A stretch of DNA of 64,000 nucleotides, from assembly GCA_947652115.1 (NCBI GenBank), contig OX393563.1, positions 10,340,861 through 10,404,860 on the forward strand, in the 5' to 3' direction. The translations under genes and the position numbers were made by a program. The notes beneath the pieces were generated by a model that did no database searches, was not told the origin of the DNA, and saw nothing but the letters and a program-made list of their open reading frames with translations. Source of the DNA: Blastomussa wellsi (taxonomy: Eukaryota > Cnidaria > Anthozoa > Scleractinia > Plerogyridae). Positions 39,552-51,500 of this stretch are shown one piece after another. Each line of letters opens with the position of its first letter. Position 1 is the stretch's first letter.

Positions 39552-42500
39552 CATATTACTGTCTGCCTCTAGATAAATGCCATTATCTCGTTTCAGTCTT
39601 TTTCCTATAACCCCGCTACGTATAATGTGATTGAGGACGAGATACAAGTCATATTTTCGGCGTTATGAGTGATGAGTTCTAGGGGAGGAGGGGAGGAGAT
39701 GGAAGAGAAGGCGAAGAAACACGAAGAGGAAGAGGTGAGGAGAAGGCGGAGGAGAAGGAGGAGGGGAAAGAAAGGAAGAAGATAGAGGAGGGTGAGGGAG
39801 AAAGGGAAGATGAAAAGGGAGAGGCAGACGAGTATGAGAGAATAAGGAGTCGAGGAGAAGAAAGCGGGAGAGGACGGTGAGAAAGACAACATCAAAGGTA
39901 GAAGAGGAACGGAAGAATGAAGGAGAAGTGTGGAAGGAGGCGAAGAATGAGAGAGCTGAGAAGAAAGGAGAGCAAGAGAAAGGAATGTTAAGTTAAACAG
40001 AAGATGGTGGAGGAAAGAAAGAGAAGGAGAGCAAGGAAGAAGTGATGGAGGGAACAAAGAGTAGAAAGAGAAGAGAAGGAGGGAGAGAAGAAAAAGGACG
40101 AATAGTAGAGGACCGCGTAGCAGCAACAGAAGATAAGATGCAGGTGATCCAAAGAAAGGACTGAAGAAAAGATCAACACAGGAAGTAGAACTTACTCTTT
40201 CACCAGCTTCGCCTTTATCGCCCTTCTCGCCACGAGCACCAGGTAAACCCTAACGGAAACAAAATAAGATGAGATTTTTACCGTTTATGAATATCATATC
40301 TCTTCATTACAATACGATGTAAACTAGACAGGTGTTCTGAATATAGAGACTTGTCAACAAGACGATATCATTGGTCTTGACACGCCACCTGGTCGCTGCC
40401 ATTTTTGCGACACTTCTTTTTCCTAAAAGAAAAAGAAACGTTGTACGCCACCACCCAGTATCGAACCGGAAATGACTTAAATTATAAAAGGTGACTTTTT
40501 TGACCGTTTTACTTATAGTAATACCTTAATCAACAAATAAAAGCTATTTAAGCTAACTGCAAGCAAACCAGGGTGAATCTGAACAATTTCGAGAGCATGA
40601 CAATAATGGCCGCTTTCCAGTCATTTTACTGTATTTTAACTCTCTATTAGGCTTGGCACCTCTCTAAGTAGGACAAATAGTGCCAGTCTCGATGGTGTAG
40701 AGAGAGCTGACTGTATTTATAATTAGGCTGTGCACATGCAGACCCCTACTATAAAACGCTATTGACAGTAATGACAACGGCCGTTTATGAAAGGGAAATC
40801 AGGGTATGCGTTGCAAGAAGGCCATGATTGTAATATATGAAATAATTCATATTTTGAACTGCGGATGTAGATGAAAGTGAAGAATACTCATCGCAGTGAA
40901 TTTCCAATTTAAGCAATATTGCTTAAATTGGAAATTCACTGCGATGAGCATTCTTCACTTTCAAGGTCATAATTCTTACGAACACGATTTTGAGATTGTT
41001 ATTTTTCACTGCTATGTTAACTTTACCCGTGGTCCTTTATGGCCCATCATTCCGGCCATACCGTCAAGCCCTCTGTCTCCCTGAAACAGAAAAATACGCA
41101 CATACGGATGACGCAGTCGATCGTGTAGAGAGAGGGAGGTGACTGTAATTATAGTTACACCGTCCACATACAGTCCCTTAATATAAAACCATATCTATTG
41201 ATTAGTTTTGTTAGCAACAAGAGAAAACTTGCTCGAGCGAATAACGATTGGTTTGGTCTTACTTCTGATTGGCTGACAAATTGGCGCGAATTTTTTGAAC
41301 CAGTCATTTCGCGGAGTCATAGTAAATGTGAATAACTTGCGATGCCCATGTAGAAACCGCTCTATCCGATGAAAGGTGTTATTCACCTCTCCATCCCTTG
41401 AATAGTGTTATTCACCTCTCTATCCCATGAATTGTGTTATTCACCTTTTTAAATGCTTACGTTTAACGAAAGTCAGTGTGCAATGTACGACGTACTAATA
41501 TTCGGTCTCACAGAATTTATGTGAGCACTCGCAGTTCAGTGTTGGACATTTGCAGACTGTAGACAAGCTGGCCGGAGTGTTATTTAGGCTTATGGGGGTA
41601 CTATTAAGGCAAACCAGGGTGGCAGATTACGTCTGCAAGTCTACAGTCTGAAAATGCCAGACACATTCACAGTTCCATGGCAGATCTCTTATTGTTGGTT
41701 TCGATATCGGCAGTTGAGACGACCCAGGTCATTTGCAATTACTGGTTTCTAAGGGAAGTTGACCTGCGTGTAGAATGATCAGCGGTTACAAATAGACCTA
41801 CATACCTTTTCTCCCATGGGTCCGGGGACACCTCGTGGCCCGTCCGGTCCGGGGGGACCCTAGAAAAAGTATTTGATGGCAGTAAGTCGAAAAAAGAAAT
41901 GTAAATTATAAAAGAAACAAAACAGACACTACTCATGCCGGCTATGAAGCTCCGGTAGCTTTAGTATGTGGCCATTGTCGTGCTTGTTTGGAACACTTCA
42001 CGGCGAACTGGGACAGCAACCGAATGGAACCCCCTCTCGTTCCAGAGGACAGTGAGAGGATTGCGATAACGAAACGGGTTATGCGTCAATTATCTACTTT
42101 AGCAAATTTAATAAAATTCTCTACTGTAAATTTAGCTTAGTTTTTGGCTATCCAAAACAAATATCAGGTCATTTCGTCAAGGAGATTTGCAGCAGAATCA
42201 GAATTTTCACATTAAAATATCTTTTGATTATTAGCAGAAGTCATGAATAAAAAGGAATAGACCAGTCATCTTTATGAATATTACAACACTGATAAATCCT
42301 GACCACTGAAAAAAAAATTCAGTGGCTCAGGTGGGACTCGAACCCTCGATCTTCAGGCTACATTTTGCCGGAAATTCCTGGACACATGTAAGATCAAATG
42401 GGATTCACTCACGCGCTGTTCTCAACGTGGCTCTGTAGGTCACATGGTAGAGCAGTGGACATATAGCCCGAAGGTCGTGGGTTCGAGTCCTACGCGAGCC

Positions 42501-45500
42501 ACCAAAGTGTTTCCAGTAGTTAGGATAAATCAGTGCTGCAATATTCATTTATTGGACGAGAATTCGACACACTCATGCTACATGCGAGGCTTTACTCGTC
42601 TTGAAACTGAGATTGAAGCGATACAGTTTCCATAATTTAGAGACAGTGATGGAAGCAATTCGGACAATAATATTTCACAGACGAAAACGCTGCTGGCAGG
42701 GAACAGAACCTCAAGAACTCGCTTACGTGTTGATGAATTTTATAATGATGTTAGGCTTGAAAATCCAACAAAAATGTAGTTAGTTCCTTTTCTTTCCCGG
42801 AAGTTACAGAAAGGACGTGTGTGGCATGTTCATATCGTGTTTGTACTCACATGCCATTCACCTTGCTACATATATGGGTTTCTTATTCACAAGGCTTTGT
42901 TTTTGAGAAATAATAGACAAACATGAAGTAAAAAAGTTTTTCATTTTAACATGCTCTACCACCGCGTCTACGTTATTTGCATCACAAAAATACAAAAACG
43001 AGGACGGCATTCACTTTCAGCGACGCCTTTGCCGCAAAAATACCAGTACAGACGACATTCACAGCCAAACCTCTCGCAGTGAGTACTTGAACATTATTTT
43101 ATCAGTTCTTATGTTGAACGGGGTGATCCTGGCGTGAAGATGAACTCTAACACTACAGAGAATGCTGCAAGCAGTTTAGCCCGAAATTTTTTTGTAGAAT
43201 ATCTTACTCAAATGAGATGTTCCTGTAAATCTGTATAATCTTACTGTAATCTCTGTAATCCCTCTCTCCCTGGCATGATACTAATCGCCTATTTCTATAT
43301 CGTGGTTTATCTCGATGTACACAAACGCAAAATGAACACAAATCAACCAAGTTCGTTCTCTTGTCAAAAGCAAACTCGTCTCGAGAGTTGCTAAAACAAC
43401 TTTTATATGACCAGTTTGCATATAACGAGCTTCGCTATTGGCTGGTGCCTGGTAACGTGAAAACGTCGGAATAAATTAGTTGAATGAAAAACGTTCGTTG
43501 ATACCGTGAGGATTAAGAGTGCCGATTTGAAAAATAAATTTTTGTTCTAGAGTTTTACGGCTTTCCGTGTTTCCTTGGTGAAGGGAAAGGCCGCAGACTG
43601 CCATATGTTGCTTAGAATGATTTGGGAGATTGAAGTGTCTCGCGACCGGTTTCGATGCATTTTTGTCGTCTTTCTCTACGTCACGAAGGTGTTCTCGGAA
43701 TCGGTCGCCAAGTCGTCTCCCTGTTTCGCCGATGTATAACGTTTTGCAAAGAGTGCAAGTTATACAGTAGATGGCATTGGCTGTGGTACAGGTGAAATGA
43801 TCAGTGATTTTGATAGATCGCTTGGGTCCCGATATTTTGTCAACGTTGTGAAGGAAAGGGCATGTTTTGCATCGTGCGCGAGCGCATTTAAAAGTTCCGG
43901 GTTGATCACTAGTTTGGAATGCACTTCTGACTAAAAAGTTACCTATGTTTTTGTCGCGTTTAAATGAAATTAATGGAGATTGCGAAAAGATTCTACCAGT
44001 GTCGGGATCATTTTGAAGTAATTTAAAGTTTTTGAGAATGATGGATTTAACTGCGTGGTTGTGAGGGTGAAATGTGAGGGTGAATGGAATTCTATCGTTG
44101 TTTTCTCTATGTGACGTTTGTAGTGCTGACTGTCGATCAATTTGCTGGGCGCGATGATGGCCCGCTTGAACAACAGAAGCAGGATAGCCGCGTTTGTCGA
44201 AGAAATTGCACATTTCCTCTGATTTTAAGGAAAAATCAGAGTCGTCACTACAAAGACGGCGAAGTCTAAGAAACTGAGAATAAGGAATGGAATTCTTGAC
44301 ATGTGATGGATGTGAAGATGAATACATCAAATAGCTATGAGAATCTGTGGGTTTGTAGTGCAGACTGGTGCATAAACTGTTGCCTTCGATAGAAACTTTG
44401 ATATCCAGGAATGCTAAGGAAGTATCGGAAATTTCCCAGGTATATTTAAGGGCAGGATGAAACGAATTAACAGCGGTTATAAATTGATTAAGATCCTCTC
44501 TGGTAGAAGAGGTAGCGCCGATACAGTCGTCAATGTAGCGACGATAGAGTTCAGGTTTTGGGCCGTTGTATTGATTGAAAAATTGGTGTTCAATGTAGCC
44601 TACGAAAAGATTGGCGTAGCTGGGTCCCATTTTGGTACCCATGGCCACGCCATTGATTTGTTTGTAATAATTGTTCGCGAATGAAAAACAGCTGAGTGTT
44701 AACACTAACTCAGCCAGGCGGAGTAATGTTTCCGAGCTTGGTTCCTTAACAGTGCGTAAATCAAAAAAATGTTTGAGGGCTAGAAGACCTTCGCCATTTG
44801 GGATGACGGTGTAAAGAGAAGTAATATCCATAGTGAAAATAAGTTTGTCTTCGCCCAGGAAATTGAAATCGCGAAAAATTTGAAGTGCGTGTTGACTGTC
44901 TTTAACGTATGACGGTAAAGATCTGACAATAGGTGCCATAATTTTGTCTAAATAGCTGGAAATGAGTTCGGTAGGGCAACTACAGGCAGAGACGATAGGT
45001 CGACCTGGGTTGTTAGGTTTGTGAATATAAAGAGTCATGTGTGATAACTTACGGGTTTTCCAGGTCTTCCCGGCGGACCACGGTTGCCTTGGTTACCTAC
45101 TGGGCCCTGTCAGACAATAATTAAAGAGGAAGTTAAACAGAATTTCTTTATCAAATCAAATAACGCATGTTAGGTCATGTTTTTTGCCTGTGTTGTCCAA
45201 GTTGTGCTAGACTGGTCATAGAAAGATATGCATTCTTGTTGCGACTCTTCCATAGACGCATTGTTTGTAATGTTTATCTTCAAGACTCCCCCTCCAAACC
45301 TAGGTTTTCTCAAAATGCACCTTTTGAACGACTTAATTATCATCTTGAGAGTTTTCTGCGGCGGTTACATCACAGTCGTACTTAAGCCCCGGCCAAACGA
45401 TCGAAACATTTGAACACAACATATCGCAATATTGTTGCGATCATGTTTCATACGTTTGGCCACCCTGTTGCGATGTGTTGCAACATGTTGCGTGTTGTTG

Positions 45501-48500
45501 GCTCAAGCTTGAAAATGGTCAAATTTTTAAGGCAACATTTGTGGATGTTGCATTATGTTGGACACGTTTGGCCGCGTACCTGCAACATTGTTGCGCTGGG
45601 GCATGCGCACTAGTTTGATTTGCTATTTCCAAGCGCGAGCGCTCTTTGCAACGCGCATAAAAGCGCTACAAGAGTCGCCATCAACTCTGAACGTCGTGTT
45701 AAAGATAAGTCACTTCGCGCTGGATGTGGACGAAACACTCAACAGCTTGGACAAGGAATGCATGTCATTGGCTGAGAAACGCATAAGCATAAATATACAT
45801 CACCCTTCGTAAGCACCACACGATCGCAACATTTCAAGCGCAGCATATTACAATGTGTTGTATGATGTTGCGGCAGATGTTGGGTGCGTTTGGTCAGGTC
45901 CTTCGCAAAATGTTACAACATGATCCAACAACACGATAAAATGTTGCGATCATTTGGCCGGGCTTTAGTCTCTTGCAATGTAGCTGAAGACCAAAACTCG
46001 CAGAAACAATGCCGGCCAAAGTAAATAGCAAATCAGTGCTCGCTCGCTCGCCTAAAATGAGACAGCACTGCAGTCTAAATAAAAGACAACGTATAAATTA
46101 GTGTATTACCGGTGGTCCCGGGTCTCCTTGGGAGCCTTTCTCGCCCGCACTTCCCGGCAGACCCTGCAAAAGAGCGTTTGGTGAGATCAAATAGACCCTT
46201 TGCAGGATACGGTCACATGGGACGCAAAAGAATGCAAGTTACGCAGTGGGAGATCCAGAACAGAGCGACTTTATCCAGTCAAGCTTGACTTTCCTTTGTT
46301 TTGGATGTCCCAGTGCGGGAATAATAATAAGCTTGCCCTCCATGACCGTATCCTGTAAAGGGCCTGTTACATTTATACATAATAAGTCATTTCCGAGTTG
46401 CCTTCTTCCTCTGTCTCAAAGCGAGTCTTGGTAGACAAACTTTCATACGAAAATATATATGGTTTTCAAGACAAAAGACGTGCGAGTAAAATTCATTTCC
46501 ACATGAAAAGTTGTGCAGCACGACTCGTCTTCAAACAGAGGAAAACAGCATCTCGGAAATGGCCTATTTTAATAAAGTTGTCATAGAAAAAGGAAAATGA
46601 AAAAAAAAAAAACAATTAACAATTAATTAGGCAAACGTGCAAACTAAAATTTCGGATTGTAATAATTCTCCTTATAACAGGCTTTGAATTTTTCCTTGTC
46701 ATAATATAATTCTGTGCGTGTAACATGGGTAGCCCTGTGAATTACGGAAGCTTTTCTCTTTTTTGCTTTTTTATATGAAAACGTTATTACAATTAGGTGT
46801 AGATAACCATTGTATGTACAATTCGTATTTCAGCGATTGTAGGATTATACGCATGTCACTACTTACTGGCGAACCCCGCTGTCCTCTGGCTCCACGCGCG
46901 CCTGGGTCTCCGGGCTGAAGAAAACAAACAAAACAGGTCACATTAAAGTGCACCTAACCACAAAATATTTTTTCCCTACAATAAACCTTTGCACCAGTTC
47001 GAAACGCGTTACACCTTTCGTTTCTCCTTTTTACCAAACGCTGACTATTTATAGCATTAAAAAGTTACGAAACACTGTACGTTATTTGGTTCACGACCGT
47101 GTCAGAACGGGCATGGGTTTATTCCTTGGCCGACGTCACAAACTGATTTGCATCGCATCAAGTCTTTGGAAACATGCATGCAAATCAGTTTGTGGCGTCA
47201 ACCCAAGAATAGACCCACGCCCCTTCTGACTCGGTCGTGAACCAAATAACGTACAGTTTTTCGTAACTTTTAAATGCTATAAATAGTCCGCATTTAGTAA
47301 AAAGGAGAAACGAAAGGTGTAACGCGTTTCAGAAAGTGCTTAAAGTGAAGTAAAGTAAGTGAATCTAATAATTCGCATTTACAGTTGGCTAGTTTAAGTA
47401 CTTACCACCGCGGGAGGTTCAACGACAAGACCGCCAGCTACGGGCCCTGCAGGGCCCTTATTATCTGATCCTTGCAGCCTTCTCCATCTCTAAAATGTTG
47501 AAAACGCACAAGTGTAAAGAGAGTGTGATTTCTTTTACTTGGAATAGACCTTTCAAACTATTTTACTGAGAGTTTGTGATTTGTTTCGTTCGCCAGCAAT
47601 TGACAGGATCGAAACGAGCTTTTTATAGAGCGAGAACGGCTACTTGAGACTGCACGCATAAATTCGTAAAAGTATTTGTATTAGGCGCGAATGCAATACT
47701 ATGAAGTGTAAATATAAGGAAACCTGGTTACCTAAAACTCTTAGAAAAATCCTAAATATACAGGTCAAAATTCGTGAACAGTTCACAAACTACCATGGAA
47801 TAACGTTTCTTTGCTTTCGCTTTCATCGTACTTAGTTTTTCTCACTATCAGCTAACTTGGGAGAAAATCTGCAGTGGCGGTAAAAACGATCTCGTTCCCA
47901 GGCCTTCTAGCGCTACTTTGCAAGATGGCGACTGAATGGATAGCAAGTCAAAACATAATTTCTCACTATGTATTCATCTAAGTATGGACTGCTAGACTAA
48001 CATAACTAAGGTAACTTCTCTTCGTCGTAAAAATTGTGAGCCATGCAAAGGAGCAGAGCAAAACTTGAAAACGTCGTTTAAACATTTTACTTACGACATA
48101 GATTCCGTCTCCGGGCGGCCCGGGTGGCCCCGGAGGTCCGGCTGAACCGGGGGAACCCGGGGAACCCTAAAAGAAAAAATATATTTCACCGTTACATAAT
48201 AACCATATTTCGTCGTTTCATAAAAACCATATGTCACTGTTTTATTATAGCCACCATTACTCCTTTTAAATTCTTCCAACTAGCACAAACATGGACGATA
48301 AGCAGAATCGTACGCTGTGGACTCCATTTTGTTAGCCTGGATGCCAGATACTTTTCATGCGCGGTTTCCGGTTTCGGTCTTTCTCTTTGTTTTGACCCGC
48401 GCGAAAAGCCTCTGGACCGGAGCGCTATTTCTTTGATTACGCCGATCCAATGACAGGCCTAACGAAGGGCTAACGCTCGAAACGTCAGCTCTCGAATCTC

Positions 48501-51500
48501 TTTACGGTGGCCAATTCACATTATCAACCCAGTTGATAAAACCAAATTATCATGTTTAAATCGGTTTAGTCCAGATTTTGGACTAGCGAGCTGATTGGCT
48601 CCTAATGACCACCTACTGGATTTTGAATCTAACAGACGCTGCGATTGGTTGCCAAGAATAGCAACGCCGTCCCATCCTGTAGCCTTAGTAATGGCGGCGG
48701 TCAAAGTTTCCTCTTCACCCACGGAATCTTTTGAGAGTTACAGCATTACAGTGTACTTGAAACATTCGACGGGATCGTCAATTTAAGTGCCGAGCAACGT
48801 GATGGCGTAGATCATTTTATTCGCCGAAAGGATGTTTGTACCGTTCGGCTTTGGAAAATCTTTGCTGTTCCAGCTTATTCCTGGACTGTGCGGCGAGCTA
48901 AACTAATTGGAATACATCCCTTACCCGAAAAGCCCTATAGTATTGTTATTTGTCCCTTGAATGCCCTTGTTCGTGAATGCTACCAGGAGCCCATGAGAAG
49001 GAGCCTCCATTCGTACTTTGCCCTTGGGTCAACCCTGTCCCGTATCTTTTTATTTTTTAACAGTGAGCTCTCACATGATTGGCTACTACAAAAACACCCG
49101 CGAAAACCACCGGGGGAAGTGATTCTAAAAATAAAAAGATACGGGACAGGGTTGACTCAGATGGTCAGTATGGGAGATGGAGGCTCCTTCTCATGGGCTC
49201 CTGATGCTACATGATGGAGTTGAATCAACAAGGCATTTCGTGCACGCGTTTATCGAAAACCCATTTCTGTCATCTCTTCACGTTCCAGTGCACGTAATCA
49301 CAGTTGGAGACGTTCACTTTGATTGGTTAAAAATAATTAAATTAAAGTGGCCAAAGTTCAACGGGAACGGTAAATCATAGCGCTCCGGACCAGAGGTTTT
49401 CTCGCGACTTCGCCGCTCGTGTTGGCGGCGTTCAGCCACCTAAGCGAAGTTTCCCCCATCCCGCAAATAAAACCTCTGGTACCCAGGGTACCATTTGGTC
49501 TCTGTGAGTGATGGAAATACGACCTCAATCAGAGGCGCGTAAACCTGTTTCATACCTGGGATCCTCTTTCGCCTCTCGGTCCAATGTATCCTTTTGGGCC
49601 CTGTACACCTGGCGGCCCCTGGTTTAGAAAGTTGAAAGGAGCAAATTAAAAACCTGATTGCAACTGAAGAGCTGAGTAGAAATCTGATCGCGCGCGCTCT
49701 GCTAGGTTTGTTCCAGCGGAAAAAGGTTTCTCCTGCCCTGGTTTGTTCAATCTCCCCTCCCGGGAATCGCCTCCCCCTTGACCAAAGGTCGGGAAATGCC
49801 ACGGCTCTGGGCGATTCAGAAATCGGCACCAGCAATTCCTGGTTCCAGTTTGATTGTGCGGAGACTGTGAATGAAATGGACAAGTCTTCAACAGCCAATC
49901 AGATTTGGCTGTCTTTTTGGCAAGCTTTCAGTCTTGGTTAGCGCGCTGGACGCGGGATCGGACGGTCCGGGTTCGAGCCCTGGCCGGGGCATTACGCTGT
50001 GTCCATTGCCTCTCCCCATCCAGGTGTATAAATGGGTACCGTGAAGTAATGCGGGCGGGGGTAAGCCTGCGGTGCTTAATGCTACAGCAACCGGGATAAG
50101 CCCCGGAAGTACGAGCCCCTTGGGACGAGGCTTTACCTTTTTTTCAGTCTTGCCCAGAGTTCTCGATTCTTGCTGTGGACGAAGGTTCGCGCCCTCTGGG
50201 GACGAGGTTGCTTTTGGTTGCTTGTATCATTGATTACTTTACTCAGTCAATTAATTAATCAAAGAATTAAAAGAAGTTCAGAACACGCTCGACGTACCGA
50301 AATGCCACCAGGACCGGGGATCCCTCTCTCTCCCTTGATCTGAAAGTAAAATGCAATAAGACTATTAAGGCCTTGTTACACTAGGCAACTTTTCCGGCAA
50401 CTTGCAACGTAACAAAAGTTGCATTGCAAGCTCCGAAAGCATTTCACGTGTGTAACACCCTATTTTTGCAACCTGCAATGTAACAAAATGTTGCGATGCA
50501 AGTTGCAAGAAAAGTAGAACTATCTTCTACTTTTCGTAATGTTGCGAGACAAGTCATGCGTGTTGGTGACATGTCAATCGCAACTTGCAACGCAATCTTT
50601 AAATTAAAATGCCTTTTGCTTTTTAGTGTTATGAAATTACCGCTGATATTAGAAATATTCAGCGGGCGCGTTTTTCATTTTTCATGTTTTTCATTCGTCA
50701 TCGTTGCGTTCAGTGCAAGTTGCAGGAAAACTTGCCTCGTGTAACATGCCGATGACCTTAAGCCTAATAAAGCTAAAAGCCTTGATACCACATAACTTAA
50801 TGCTTCACGTTAAACTTTGTCTCGAAATTTTGCTTCAACAGAAAACATGAAACACTGCCAAACGTAACATACCTTTCAGATACACGCATGCAAGTTTCAC
50901 AACCTTTTTCGTTGCTGGAAACGCTTTACAAAGTAGAACAAAAGAAACCAAATGTACTACTTTTTGAGCGACCGTTATCATGCGAGAATGCGTGGCAATT
51001 GTTTGAAAAGTCGACCGCTTATCCGCAATCATGATTATTTTAAGGATTATTAATACATCTTGGTCGTTTTTTTTCACCTCTGTATACTATTATTTTGAGC
51101 CGGTATCTTCGATAGCGTACGATAACCCCACTTGTAGCTAGCGTCACGCAACCCTATTTATTTTTTTTATTTTTGTAAAACAGCTTTTCAGCCGTACTTA
51201 CATATCTGACATTGTTGATGACCTGTACGTTACTGTCACGCCTTTGAGCGGCACCGCTTAAGAAAGGCGCATAAGGCAACGGAGTATCACAATCCGGCGT
51301 AAAATCTGTACAGTAGGAGAGAACTCTAAACACATCCGGAGCTATCAACAGCTGCTGTAAAGAACCCTGAAAACCAAGAACAAGAAGGGAGGTTGCAATT
51401 ATGTATGTTCTCATTGCCGAGTTGCTTTCCTCAAAGATTTCAAAGCATTTCCTTTTAAGCCTCGTGACAAAGAACATTGTTATCGATAAAAATGACATGT

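Noticed and set aside
39605..40126. A 173-codon minus-strand open frame rich in Ser/Leu
   Set aside because: It is the complement of the GA-rich tract; the composition explains both the lack of stops and the amino-acid bias.
42428..42505. Functional tRNA gene
   Set aside because: The T-arm is good but the anticodon stem does not pair and the acceptor stem has mismatches; a SINE-type pseudo-tRNA is more likely.
44457..45413. Short plus-strand frames
   Set aside because: They overlap the Penelope-like frame in antisense or lie in MITE sequence, and lack any coding signal.
48888..49214. A 108-codon plus-strand frame
   Set aside because: It spans a perfect foldback MITE and has no resemblance to a known protein.
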